From Fictibacillus aquaticus (GTDB lineage Bacteria > Bacillota > Bacilli > Bacillales > Fictibacillaceae), in the NCBI RefSeq assembly GCF_002245695.1, contig NZ_NOII01000001.1, positions 868,001 through 932,000 on the forward strand: a stretch of DNA of 64,000 nucleotides, given 5' to 3'. Positions 16,227 to 24,471 of the stretch are shown here, in pieces. Position 1 is the first letter of the stretch. Each line of letters opens with the position of its first letter. The position numbers and the translations under genes are program-made. Below the pieces are notes generated by a model. The model was given only the letters and a program-made list of their open reading frames with translations. It was not told the DNA's origin and made no database searches.

Positions 16227-17174
16227 TTATTTAATAAACTGTTTCTCAAGATCATCGATCATAAGGTTTGCTGCTTTTACACCGCCAGCAGTATTCCAGA
16301 TCGCATCATCGACTTTGTGGACGTTGTTTTCCTTCACAACATTAAGGTTCTTCCACAATGGATCGTTAGTCCATTCCTTTTCAGTCTTGCTCGCCTCTCC
16401 ATCGCCCGGCTCATAAGTGAAGTAGAACATCACGTCGCCTTCCATGTCCGGAATACGCTCTTTTGTCGCTTCTGCAGCAAATTCATCACTGTCTTGAACT
16501 TTTGGACGCTTAAATCCAATCTGTTCTAGAATTACACCTGAGAATGAGTTTTTAAAGTAGATTCTAGATGTTCCAGCCATGAATCGAACGACTGATACTT
16601 CCTTGTTCAGCTCATCGCCTGCTTCTTTTTTGAAGTCATCGATACGCTTGTCAAACGCGCTCATAACTTCTTTTCCTTTTTCTTCTTTATTCAATGCTTT
16701 CGCATACAATTCAAAGTTGATCTTCCAGTTTCCGCGCAGATCTTCAGAGAATACTGTTGGAGCGATCTTGCTTAACTGGTCATAATATTTTTCCTGTCTC
16801 ATTTTGTTTCCGATAATTAAATCTGGTTTAAGAGCCATGATCGCTTCTACGTTAAGCTCGCTTTCATCTCCAACAACTTTAACATCCTTCATGTCATCTT
16901 TAATATGATTGTACCAAGGATCTCCAAGCCATGATTTTACTGCCCCGACCGGCTTAACTCCCATAGAAAGCACTGCTTCAGTTCCTTCGTTAGTTAAGAT
17001 AACCACACGCTTATTGCTTTTTACTTCCGTTTCACCCATAGCATGTTTAACCGTATAGCTCTCGGTCTTTGCTGATTCCTTTTTCTCAGCCGCTTTATCA
17101 CCGCATGCTGATAGAAGCAGCAGGACCCCCGCTAATAATGCGATAAACGCTTTGTATGTAAATGATCGACCCAT
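16227..17174 (-). CDS. Iron-siderophore ABC transporter substrate-binding lipoprotein
   Basis: 315 residues. A lipoprotein signal ends at LLSACG, followed by the class III (FecB/BtuF) periplasmic-binding fold with motifs RVVILTNEGTEAVLSMG and the connecting long helix. It captures Fe3+-siderophore outside the membrane and delivers it to the permease encoded divergently at 17348-19401. Specificity (citrate, hydroxamate or catecholate) cannot be told. Transcribed from the Fur-box region, so iron repression is expected. Confidence 0.92.
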   Translation of the reverse strand: MGRSFTYKAFIALLAGVLLLLSACGDKAAEKKESAKTESYTVKHAMGETEVKSNKRVVILTNEGTEAVLSMGVKPVGAVKSWLGDPWYNHIKDDMKDVKVVGDESELNVEAIMALKPDLIIGNKMRQEKYYDQLSKIAPTVFSEDLRGNWKINFELYAKALNKEEKGKEVMSAFDKRIDDFKKEAGDELNKEVSVVRFMAGTSRIYFKNSFSGVILEQIGFKRPKVQDSDEFAAEATKERIPDMEGDVMFYFTYEPGDGEASKTEKEWTNDPLWKNLNVVKENNVHKVDDAIWNTAGGVKAANLMIDDLEKQFIK

Positions 17175-17201
17175 TGTTATCTCCCCTTTTATGTATTCAA
17201 T

Positions 17202-17336
17202 TGAAAATGATTTTCATTTACATTTTGTATCATAAAACAGAGTGAGAATGATTGTCAACTACAAATGATAATGATTTTCAAAATCATTGACTTTATCACG
17301 ATTCTCTTCTAAAATTATCATTGAAAATGAATATCA
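17202..17336. promoter_or_regulatory. Cluster of four Fur boxes in a divergent promoter region
   Basis: Four 15-base matches to the 7-1-7 Fur core TGATAATnATTATCA: TGAAAATGATTTTCA (17202-17216), TGAGAATGATTGTCA (17243-17257), TGATAATGATTTTCA (17266-17280) and TGAAAATGAATATCA (17322-17336). They cover the whole divergent promoter space, and the last one abuts the ribosome site of the first permease gene. Confidence 0.88.
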
Positions 17337-17347
17337 ATGAGGTCATC

Positions 17348-18358
17348 ATGACAGAAATACTTAATACAAAATTCCATAAACTTGGCGGACTTTTACTTCT
17401 TATCTTGTTATCCTGTCTATTTGTATGGCTGAGTATCGTGCTTGGCTATACGAAAACATCATGGCATACAGCGATGGAAGCGTTTCAAAATTTTAATGGA
17501 TCGAATGAACATATCATTATCCGTGAATCCAGGCTGCCCAGATCTATTGTCGGCATGGTGGTAGGCGGTTCACTTGCGGCGGCAGGACTCCTCCTTCAAG
17601 CCATCACCCGGAATCCAGTCGCGTCACCCGAATTTTTCGGCATTAATGCTGGAGCTGGATTTTTCATTGTCGTTGCGGTCACTTTCTTTGGAATCAGTTC
17701 CATTGAACAATTTATGTGGCTTGCACTGGCAGGAGGATCATTATCAGGCATAGCTGTTTATGCACTTGCCTCGGCAGGAAGAGGCGGAATGACGCCTGTC
17801 AAACTCACTTTAGCAGGGGCTGTTATGGCCGCCTTGTTTGCTTCCCTCACACAAGGCCTGCTCGTTATGAACGAGAAGGCACTTGAAGAGGTGCTCTTCT
17901 GGCTCGCTGGTTCAGTAGAGGGACGAAAGCTCAGCATGCTGGCAGATGTTCTTCCATTTATCACAGTTGGAATAATCGGAGCATTTCTGCTTTCACGTCA
18001 GCTGAACACATTTTTGTTAGGTGATGATGTTGCTGCCGGACTAGGGCAAAAGACAATACTGCAAAAGCTGCTCGCTTCTCTTTGTGTCATTCTCCTTGCT
18101 GGAGGATCTGTTGCGATTGCAGGACCAATCGGCTTTATTGGCATAGTTATCCCGCATTTCGCTAAGTTCCTTGCTGGAAACAACCATTATTGGCTTATTC
18201 CATACTCTTTTCTGCTAGGAGGCATCCTGCTTAATGCAGCTGACATTCTCGCACGTTATGTAATTATGCCAGAGGAAGTTCCAGTCGGTATTGTGACAGC
18301 AATGATTGGGGCGCCATTTTTTATATACATCGCAAGAAGAGGACATTTTAAAGGATGA
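17348..18358 (+). CDS. FecCD-family siderophore permease, subunit 1
   Basis: 336 residues from ATG 17348 (GAGGTCATC upstream; an in-frame TTG at 17321 lies inside a Fur box and is less likely). About ten transmembrane helices. FecCD motifs: SRLPRSIVGMVVGGSLAAAG near the start and the coupling GPIGFIGIVIPHFAK that contacts the ATPase. Its last codon overlaps the next gene by ATGA. Confidence 0.92.
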   Translation: MTEILNTKFHKLGGLLLLILLSCLFVWLSIVLGYTKTSWHTAMEAFQNFNGSNEHIIIRESRLPRSIVGMVVGGSLAAAGLLLQAITRNPVASPEFFGINAGAGFFIVVAVTFFGISSIEQFMWLALAGGSLSGIAVYALASAGRGGMTPVKLTLAGAVMAALFASLTQGLLVMNEKALEEVLFWLAGSVEGRKLSMLADVLPFITVGIIGAFLLSRQLNTFLLGDDVAAGLGQKTILQKLLASLCVILLAGGSVAIAGPIGFIGIVIPHFAKFLAGNNHYWLIPYSFLLGGILLNAADILARYVIMPEEVPVGIVTAMIGAPFFIYIARRGHFKG

Positions 18359-19401
18359 GAAACTACCGAAAATTCCAAAGAGATTCTCTCTCTTTCTTAA
18401 TTCACAAAAAAACAGTTGCGGCTTTTTTGTTCCTAACCGCAGCAGCACTTTTTTCAATCATCGTAAGCCTAGGCACTGGCGAGGTTTATGTCAGACCGCT
18501 CGACACAGCACTCGCGATTTTCGGTGCGGGAGATGAGTTCAATAATATGATAATCATGGAATTCCGTATGCCGCGTATACTCATTGCCTTTGGCGCTGGA
18601 TGTGCTCTTGCATTGTCAGGTGCCATAGTGCAAGGCGTAATTAGAAACCCGCTCGCTTCTCCGGATATGATTGGAATAACTGGCGGTGCAGGTGTAGCAG
18701 CAGTAGCCTTTTTCACTATCTTTAGCAATAGCAGCAATGCTTTGACTGTCAGTATCATGTACTTGCCATTCTTTGCGTTTGCCGGTGCTGCTGCTGCTGC
18801 CATACTGCTGTACGTTCTTGCTTATAAAAAAGGCGTTTCCCCGATTCGGCTCGTATTAGTCGGTATCGGACTGATGGCATTATTTCAGGCATTGACTACA
18901 TTAATGATTCTTATGGGGCCGATCTACACTGCCGGCCAGGCAACAGTCTGGCTGACAGGCAGCGTGAATGGAACAGCTTGGTCAGATGTCTATAGCTTTT
19001 TTCCATGGCTCATTTTGTCATTGTTTGCCTTGGTTCTTTTTACGAGACGGCTTAACATGCAGGAGCTTGGCGAAGAACTCTCCGTCAGTTCGGGCCAGCC
19101 CCTGCACCGTGACCGTTTTATCCTGCTGCTTATCAGTACGGCGCTCGCAGGATCTGCTGCCGCTTTCGCGGGAGCGATTGGATTTGTCGGGCTTGTCGCA
19201 CCACACATTGCCCGGAGAATAACAGGTTCCTCACATGAAAACCTATTGCCGGTTGCCGGTATGATCGGAGGAATCATCACCGTACTTGCCGATTTCGCGG
19301 GACGCACGCTTTTCAGCCCGCTTCAGGTTCCAGCAGGCGTGTTTACTGCAGCTGTTGGAGCCCCATATTTTATATACTTGCTGATCAAGCAGCATCGTTA
19401 A
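18355..19401 (+). CDS. FecCD-family siderophore permease, subunit 2
   Basis: 348 residues, second half of the heterodimeric permease. Same motifs: FRMPRILIAFGAGCALALSG, and the ATPase-coupling loop FAGAIGFVGLVAPHIARR. Translationally coupled to subunit 1 by the ATGA overlap. Confidence 0.93.
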   Translation: MRNYRKFQRDSLSFLIHKKTVAAFLFLTAAALFSIIVSLGTGEVYVRPLDTALAIFGAGDEFNNMIIMEFRMPRILIAFGAGCALALSGAIVQGVIRNPLASPDMIGITGGAGVAAVAFFTIFSNSSNALTVSIMYLPFFAFAGAAAAAILLYVLAYKKGVSPIRLVLVGIGLMALFQALTTLMILMGPIYTAGQATVWLTGSVNGTAWSDVYSFFPWLILSLFALVLFTRRLNMQELGEELSVSSGQPLHRDRFILLLISTALAGSAAAFAGAIGFVGLVAPHIARRITGSSHENLLPVAGMIGGIITVLADFAGRTLFSPLQVPAGVFTAAVGAPYFIYLLIKQHR

Positions 19402-19413
19402 GGAGAGATAGCC

Positions 19414-20235
19414 ATGACGGTACTTGAAACGAAAAATCTGACATTATCATATAGCAGCACACCAATCATCGACCAGCTTAACCTTGAAATTCCAAAAGGT
19501 AAGATCACGGTACTGATCGGGAGCAACGGCTGCGGAAAGTCTACCTTGCTGCGTTCAATGGCACGCCTTCTCCAACCTAAGGAAGGGACGGTAGCATTAA
19601 ACGGAAAGGATATTTTCCGGCAGTCTACTAAACACGTTGCTCGTGAATTGTCGATTCTTCCACAAGGGCCGGTTGCACCTGAAGGACTCACTGTTCTGCA
19701 GCTAGTTAAACAAGGGAGATTTCCGCATCAGTCATGGTTAAAGCAATGGTCAAAGGAAGACGAAAGAGCAGTATTCCATGCGCTGGATGCCGTAAATTTA
19801 AGAGATAAAATGGATGTACCTGTGGATTCACTTTCAGGGGGCCAGCGTCAGCGGGCATGGATCGCAATGACGCTTGCACAAGGTACGGAAACCATTCTGC
19901 TTGATGAACCAACGACTTATCTAGATATTTCGCATCAAGTCGAAATTCTTGATCTCCTTTTTGAACTGAACGAACAGGAAAACCGGACGATTGTCATGGT
20001 ACTGCATGACCTTAACCTTGCATGCCGCTATGCGCATCACTTGATCGCCGTTCATGATCAGAAGGTATACAACGAAGGGCCGCCAGAAATTATCGTGACA
20101 GAACAGCTCGTACAGGATGTATTTAATATGAAATGCATGATCAGCACCGATCCATTATTCGGTACACCGCTTTGCATACCATACGGGAAGGGGCGAAAAG
20201 CAGAATATGGCATTCCTCAACGTTCCATCGGCTAA
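19414..20235 (+). CDS. Siderophore ABC transporter ATP-binding protein
   Basis: 273 residues, FecE/FhuC-like. Walker A GSNGCGKST (36-44), signature LSGGQRQRA (140-148), Walker B ILLDEP (161-166) and the switch His in VLHDLN are intact. Its 3' end overlaps the FhuF-like gene by 29 bases. Drives import through the two FecCD permeases. Confidence 0.94.
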   Translation: MTVLETKNLTLSYSSTPIIDQLNLEIPKGKITVLIGSNGCGKSTLLRSMARLLQPKEGTVALNGKDIFRQSTKHVARELSILPQGPVAPEGLTVLQLVKQGRFPHQSWLKQWSKEDERAVFHALDAVNLRDKMDVPVDSLSGGQRQRAWIAMTLAQGTETILLDEPTTYLDISHQVEILDLLFELNEQENRTIVMVLHDLNLACRYAHHLIAVHDQKVYNEGPPEIIVTEQLVQDVFNMKCMISTDPLFGTPLCIPYGKGRKAEYGIPQRSIG

Positions 20236-20962
20236 AGGTTGGACAAAAGATGAACAAGAATTTATAAGCAGCCATTATCGATTCTCTTTCCGCTCCTCTT
20301 CCGGTGAGCAGGTGATTCCGGCACAGGACCTATTAGATACAGATCGCCTTCTTGCTTTTTTGGACGAAGTCGGTCCTAAAATTGGTTCAGATCAGACAAA
20401 GGTCAGTGCTTCTCTGTTTTTTAAGCGTTATGCCTTTTGCAGCCTAACTGCAGCATTGTATGCGATGACCATGCTGAACAAAGCGTTCAATACTTCAATA
20501 AGCAACGTTCAGCTCGTCGATCACGAATCAAAGGAAATGTGGCTTCCCTCTTTTACTTTAACTAACGCAGATTGTTTCGCACTTGCAGGAAACCGTGAAG
20601 AATGGCGTTCTATCGTTCTTGAAACGATATTTAAAGAAAACATCACTGTGATGCTGAACAATGTAGCTTCTGCTGCAAAAGTATCAAAAGCGATGCTATG
20701 GGAAAACTGCTGGATTTATATTCGCTGGCTGTATGAAAAATGGCTATCCGAGGAGCATCCGCCAGCAGTACTGCAGCAAATTCAGTCTGATTACCAATAC
20801 ATCTCCCTATCTTCACCCGCTTCCTTGTTCGGCGCGAGGAAACATCCTTTCGTAAAACTTAGAACAGCTGGTGATTTAAACGGAAATAAAATCCGTCAAA
20901 CATGCTGCCTCTATTATCGGACAGAAGGCGGTACATGCTGCAAAACATGTCCCAAAAAATAA
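20207..20962 (+). CDS. FhuF-like siderophore-iron reductase
   Basis: 251 residues. The C-terminus carries C233-C234-x10-C245-x2-C248, the [2Fe-2S] motif of FhuF-type ferric reductases; the preceding helical region is divergent. It would reduce Fe3+ to release it from imported siderophore in the cytoplasm. Coupled to the ATPase by 29-base overlap, ATG 20207 after GGGAAGGGGCG. An extra Cys at 244 lies inside the motif. Confidence 0.88.
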   Translation: MAFLNVPSAKGWTKDEQEFISSHYRFSFRSSSGEQVIPAQDLLDTDRLLAFLDEVGPKIGSDQTKVSASLFFKRYAFCSLTAALYAMTMLNKAFNTSISNVQLVDHESKEMWLPSFTLTNADCFALAGNREEWRSIVLETIFKENITVMLNNVASAAKVSKAMLWENCWIYIRWLYEKWLSEEHPPAVLQQIQSDYQYISLSSPASLFGARKHPFVKLRTAGDLNGNKIRQTCCLYYRTEGGTCCKTCPKK

Positions 20963-20972
20963 ATATGTTCTA

Positions 20973-21007
20973 AAGTCCTGTGCCATCATGCCTCAGGGCT
21001 TTTTTGT
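20973..21007 (+). terminator. Terminator of the siderophore operon
   Basis: AAGTCCTG pairs with CAGGGCTT, followed by TTTTT. Confidence 0.82.
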
Positions 21008-21121
21008 TTCAAATCATGCAAAGGAATTAAAGCAGTTGTAAAGAATAATCTTGATAAACCTTTTTCGCCGTTTTTTACTTGGTATACAAGGGTATATTGT
21101 TTTTATTAGGAGGTGCTAATT

Positions 21122-21409
21122 ATGTTTATCGCTGCCGTAATCGTCCTCACGCTGATCGCACTTGCCTTCATAGGCTGGAAAACAGTTAAACCGGTAAAAG
21201 AAACAATGAAAACCATCCAGCATATGAAACATACAAGCGACAGCATCCAGGCACAAATGAATGATATAAAAAACCAGCAGACGCTCCTTAATGAAAAAAA
21301 GGAATACATCCGCTGGGACATTCGGCAAAAGAAAAACAGTTTTTTAAAAGTTAAAGAAGCAGTTAAAGGAACGAAGCTTCTGTTTAAACGGAAAGGAGAG
21401 CATTCCTGA
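21122..21409 (+). CDS. Single-pass membrane protein with coiled coil
   Basis: 95 residues: an N-terminal transmembrane helix (FIAAVIVLTLIALAFIGW) followed by a long helix with heptad-like spacing and a basic end. The layout resembles DUF948/YtxG-type proteins but is shorter; I do not assign a family. The ATG follows AGGAGGTGCTAATT. Its stop overlaps the ATG of the next gene (TGATG), so the two are coupled. Confidence 0.75.
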   Translation: MFIAAVIVLTLIALAFIGWKTVKPVKETMKTIQHMKHTSDSIQAQMNDIKNQQTLLNEKKEYIRWDIRQKKNSFLKVKEAVKGTKLLFKRKGEHS

Positions 21410-22158
21410 TGGGAGGCTTCTCTTTTCTTTTGCATGTAGTGGTTCCAATTCAGCAGCCATCTGAAATAGACCGCTCTGTAACAGCAGATCTTCCTGAGTT
21501 TGAATTTGACCGATCTAACTGTTTTACCGAATACAAGGATGGCGAACACTCTGTATTTCTAGACGATATGGGCCAGTGGTACTTTTTTGCCGTGTTTACC
21601 TGCTCTTCATTGACGGAAGTCAAGTATGCCCGGCATATCTTCAGACCGCCATACATAAAAGAAGGCGAATTCGAGCTTCCTTTGGCTGATCTTTTGAGCC
21701 AGAAAGGCTATAAGCCGTCACAGCCTTATTATGACAAAGCATACGCTCATGTTTCTCTGTTAACAAAATCGCTGCATGACTGGAATGCTGCAGATCAGTC
21801 AAGGCTCGCAAACTGTGACGGTGAAGACGCTCCTCAGCTTTCACATGCTATCCATTACATTGAAACTTCCCTTAATGGTAAAAAGGCTCGTTTTATCGCG
21901 GGTTGGGAGTCTCACTCTTTCTTATCCATAACCGATAACAAACCTTTTTACGAAGAAATACTTGAGCCTGTATCAGGAAAGCTGTATCTTCTTTATTTTA
22001 CGTATTGGGTCCATTATGGTGAGGTCCCATCCAAGCAGATGATGCCCCGCCTGCTGGGAAACCTTTGGAAATCATGCAGTGCTGCTTATTCCCCTGCTAC
22101 ATTTAATCCAATGCTGTTTCGCAGGCAAGTTCTAGAAGAACAGCAATGTCAGGATTAA
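21409..22158 (+). CDS. Hypothetical protein coupled to the membrane protein
   Basis: 249 residues, soluble, no signal peptide, rich in aromatic residues and His. Segments such as FLDDMGQWYFFAVFTCSS and KLYLLYFTYWVHYGEV suggest an alpha/beta fold. No catalytic motif recognised. Starts at the overlapping TGATG after GGAAAGGAGAG. Function unknown, but coupling suggests it works with the preceding coiled-coil protein. Confidence 0.72.
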   Translation: MGGFSFLLHVVVPIQQPSEIDRSVTADLPEFEFDRSNCFTEYKDGEHSVFLDDMGQWYFFAVFTCSSLTEVKYARHIFRPPYIKEGEFELPLADLLSQKGYKPSQPYYDKAYAHVSLLTKSLHDWNAADQSRLANCDGEDAPQLSHAIHYIETSLNGKKARFIAGWESHSFLSITDNKPFYEEILEPVSGKLYLLYFTYWVHYGEVPSKQMMPRLLGNLWKSCSAAYSPATFNPMLFRRQVLEEQQCQD

Positions 22159-22159
22159 A

Positions 22160-22377
22160 GAATTCAGAGAAGCAGTTGATCTCCGTTTCAGGCGCACGCT
22201 TTCCGCGGGGCAGGCGGTGAGCCCCCTCGCCGCTACGCGCCATTGAGAGGTCTCACCTTCCTGCCTGTCCCGCAGGATAAGGAAAGCTTCGCCTGCAAGA
22301 CATCGCACGAAGAAAATGTGAACTTCATTTTCGAGGAGTCGGCACCTTACACTCCGATCAACTTATATCAATGATGG
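22160..22377 (-). repeat. GC-rich dispersed repeat, copy B
   Basis: Inverted relative to copy A. Starts TTCAGAGAAGCAGTTGATC and ends with CACTCCGATCAACT. It lacks the roughly 130-base extra block seen in copy A and so may be the intact form. Confidence 0.75.
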
Positions 22378-22488
22378 AATCAAGATGAACAGGTGTATGT
22401 AATGAAAAATTAGGAAACAGCCCAGGATTTAGACGATAGTATGTTTAGAAGCCATGCAGCCGAAAATCCTTACAAATAATATCTTAAA

Positions 22489-22534
22489 AACAAGACTTCG
22501 CATATGACAATTCATGCGAAGCCTTGTTTTTTTA
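22489..22534. terminator. Terminator-like hairpin
   Basis: AACAAGACTTCGCAT pairs with ATGCGAAGCCTTGTT, followed by TTTTT on the plus strand. It lies about 330 bases after the nearest rightward gene, beyond repeat B. Confidence 0.75.
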
Positions 22535-22641
22535 ACCATTCATTAAGTGGCATAATAAAGAAAAAGGAAATACCACTTCGAGTTATCGAGTTTGTATTTC
22601 CCTCTTGTAGTTTTTATTTGATTTTGAAATTGATTCGTGAT

Positions 22642-22787
22642 GAGAACATGTGGTGATTGGAGCGGAAGGGTGCGAGACTCCAGCGGGACGAGCGGGAAGG
22701 TGAGACCCTTTAGGGCGCAAAGCGGCAAAGGGGCTCACCGCACGCCCCGCGGAAAGCTCAGCACCCTGAAGCGGAGATCACGAACAT
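22642..22787 (+). repeat. GC-rich dispersed repeat, copy C
   Basis: Contains GGTGAGACCCTTTAGGGCGC and AGCGGCAAAGGGGCTCAC as in copy A, and ends GCACCCTGAAGCGGAGATCA. The outer arms (GGAGCGG... and ...CGGAGATCAC) are partly self-complementary. Confidence 0.75.
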
Positions 22788-22830
22788 CACACTTGTGAGT
22801 AAAGGGCCATTTCAGGACGCCTCTTTTTCC

Positions 22831-23181
22831 TTATTCAGCAACTAGTGTCGCTTCCATTTTCGCGTGTCCTGCTCCACATGGAACGCTGCAAACCACTTTA
22901 TATTTGCCTGGCTTCAGATTTAATACTTCTGAACTGTTGCCATCTACCGTAACATCCTCACCTTGAACAAGAAGGCCGTGTGCTCCTTCAACGTTCTTCA
23001 GTTCGAGATTAAAATCTTTGCCTGCTGGAACTTTATACTCTGCTTTATCGAACTCAAAGTTTTTCGCTTCCATCGTAACCGTTTCGTCTGCCTTCTTCTT
23101 GCTCTCTTCTTTTCCTCCGCAAGCTGCAAGAATCCCGATCATTAATATTGCCGTAAGTGCAAGCCACATCATTTTTTTCAT
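22831..23181 (-). CDS. Cupredoxin lipoprotein with CuA-type site
   Basis: 116 residues. Lipobox LAAC with Cys 21, then one cupredoxin domain. The binuclear CuA pattern of cytochrome oxidase subunit II is visible: H68 in GAHGLL and C98-x3-C102-x3-H106-x2-M109 (VPCGAGHAKM). It stands alone without the transmembrane hairpin of CoxII. Plausible roles are electron transfer at the outer membrane face or copper handling; context does not decide. AGGAGGCAACTT precedes the ATG. Confidence 0.85.
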   Translation of the reverse strand: MKKMMWLALTAILMIGILAACGGKEESKKKADETVTMEAKNFEFDKAEYKVPAGKDFNLELKNVEGAHGLLVQGEDVTVDGNSSEVLNLKPGKYKVVCSVPCGAGHAKMEATLVAE

Positions 23182-23348
23182 AATAAGTTGCCTCCTGGTT
23201 TGTGTTATATCTTAATTATAACCTTATTTTAGCTGCTCTCAAATGAATAGTCTGTGACATATTTCACACAATTCCAGCCAAAAATTTATTTACCTCGTGA
23301 TGTTACACGTTATACTGTAATCATCACCAGATTTGGAGGAACAGTCAC

Positions 23349-24077
23349 TTGAAAATACTCAGTAAATTGGCAGCAGCTATTATTATCTGCCTGCTTGCAG
23401 CTTGTGGGACGTTCCTTGACGAACAGCCTAACACAACCGAGCAAAAAACAGAAATTGGTTCCGGAAAACGGATACCGGTTAAGCTTGTTAAAGTAATCGA
23501 CGGTGACACGGTTAAAATAAAGATAAACAATCACGAAGAGACCGTACGATTTCTATTGGTTGACACACCCGAAAGTGTTCACCCGACAAGACCGGTGCAG
23601 CCTTTTGGAATAGAAGCAAGCCAGTTCACGAAAAAATTGATGAGCAATGGCAAGACGGAAATCGAACTAGATGTTAGTGAACGGGATAAGTACGGCAGAC
23701 TGCTAGCTTATGTATATGTTAACGGCAGCAGTGTTCAAGAGGCGCTTCTGCGTGAGGGCTTGGCACGGGTCGCATATGTATACGCACCAAATACAAAATA
23801 CGCAGATGAATACCGCATTATCCAAAGTGAAGCCCAACAGAACGAAAAAGGAATCTGGAGCCTCGAGAACTATGCTACTGAAGACGGATTTGAGTCACCC
23901 AATAAAGAGGCTTCTTCGAATTTAGGTAAATGCAGCATCAAGGGTAACCTGTCTTCCTCCGGGGATAAAATCTATCATATGCCAGACGGCCGCTATTATG
24001 ACATGACAATCCCTGAGCAATGGTTCTGCAGTGAAAAAGAAGCAAAGTATTCAGGTTTCAGGCGATCACAGCAATAA
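23349..24077 (+). CDS. Thermonuclease-family secreted lipoprotein
   Basis: 242 residues. Lipobox LLAAC (Cys 19), SNase domain about 42-175 with R67 and D72/E75 in VRFLLVDTPE and R117 in DKYGRLLAY, corresponding to the catalytic Arg-Asp-Glu-Arg set. The remaining C-terminal region (CSIKGN..GDKIYHMPDGRYY) resembles the small Ada-like/SNase accessory module. It degrades nucleic acid outside the cell, anchored to the membrane. The start is TTG after GGAGGAACAGTCAC. Confidence 0.9.
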   Translation: MKILSKLAAAIIICLLAACGTFLDEQPNTTEQKTEIGSGKRIPVKLVKVIDGDTVKIKINNHEETVRFLLVDTPESVHPTRPVQPFGIEASQFTKKLMSNGKTEIELDVSERDKYGRLLAYVYVNGSSVQEALLREGLARVAYVYAPNTKYADEYRIIQSEAQQNEKGIWSLENYATEDGFESPNKEASSNLGKCSIKGNLSSSGDKIYHMPDGRYYDMTIPEQWFCSEKEAKYSGFRRSQQ

Positions 24078-24113
24078 AAAGAAGTGCCGTTGCTTAACGG
24101 CACTTCTTTTTAT
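24076..24113. terminator. Bidirectional terminator
   Basis: AAAAAGAAGTGCCGTT, loop GCTT, AACGGCACTTCTTTTT. It serves the nuclease gene and the convergent HesB-like gene. Confidence 0.92.
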
Positions 24114-24116
24114 AGA

Positions 24117-24398
24117 TCAGCAGCAGTCGCTCTGGCCTTTCATGACAAGACCGGCACCTTCTCGTGTATCTTCAAAATCTAGGGTAATTCCTTTTGCATG
24201 ATCGGATATGCGGAAATCCAAAGCAACTCTTATCCCGTTAATTTGTTCGATTACATCGTTTTCTTCAGGCTCATCCAGAGCCAATCCCAAATTGGGACCG
24301 CCTCAGCCCATACCTGAAAAATAGACACGAATCCCATTCGCATTATTCTGCTCAAGAACGGATTCAATGTACTTCTTTGCGCTTTCTGTAATGTTCAC
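24117..24398 (-). CDS. HesB/IscA-like protein with in-frame TGA, candidate selenoprotein
   Basis: A 93-residue HesB-like (A-type iron-sulfur carrier-like) frame is interrupted by one TGA at 24303-24305, codon 32. Readthrough gives SGMG-U-GGPNLGLALDEPEE and a C-terminal pair C92-C93. In IscA-like proteins the cluster ligands are one Cys near residue 35 and two near the C-terminus, so the TGA sits exactly on the first conserved ligand. Codon use and protein quality are continuous on both sides of the TGA. The start is GTG at 24398, with AGAGGTGAAGAACTG upstream. Family knowledge: HesB-like selenoproteins are a known prokaryotic group. The alternative is a nonsense mutation in a recent pseudogene. 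Confidence 0.75.
24268..24282 (-). promoter_or_regulatory. Candidate bacterial SECIS hairpin
   Basis: On the mRNA, GGCUC-UGGAU-GAGCC forms a 5-bp GC-rich stem starting 21 nt after the UGA. The apical loop begins 25 nt after the UGA and has G as its second base. This fits the known bacterial SECIS pattern (loop 16-37 nt downstream, G within the first two loop bases). A competing palindrome UCCCAAUUUGGGA lies just before it. Confidence 0.6.
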
Positions 24399-24471
24399 CA
24401 GTTCTTCACCTCTCTCTATGTAATGTAGTATATCCTACAATGGCTGAATCGTGAATGGCTATACCTTAAGT

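Larger units (their letters stand above)
22159..22830. other. Gene-free gap with two dispersed repeats
   Basis: 672 bases. Holds dispersed repeat copy B (22160-22377), about 110 bases of unremarkable AT-rich DNA, a terminator-like hairpin at 22489, a second weaker stem at 22566-22602 (GGAAATAC/GTATTTCC), then dispersed repeat copy C (22642-22787). No coding region is supported. Confidence 0.7.

Noticed and set aside
24117-24302. Reading the post-TGA part of the HesB-like frame as a separate short gene or a simple pseudogene
   Set aside because: There is no start codon with a ribosome site after the TGA, and the TGA falls exactly on a ligand codon with a SECIS-like hairpin behind it; readthrough explains more.
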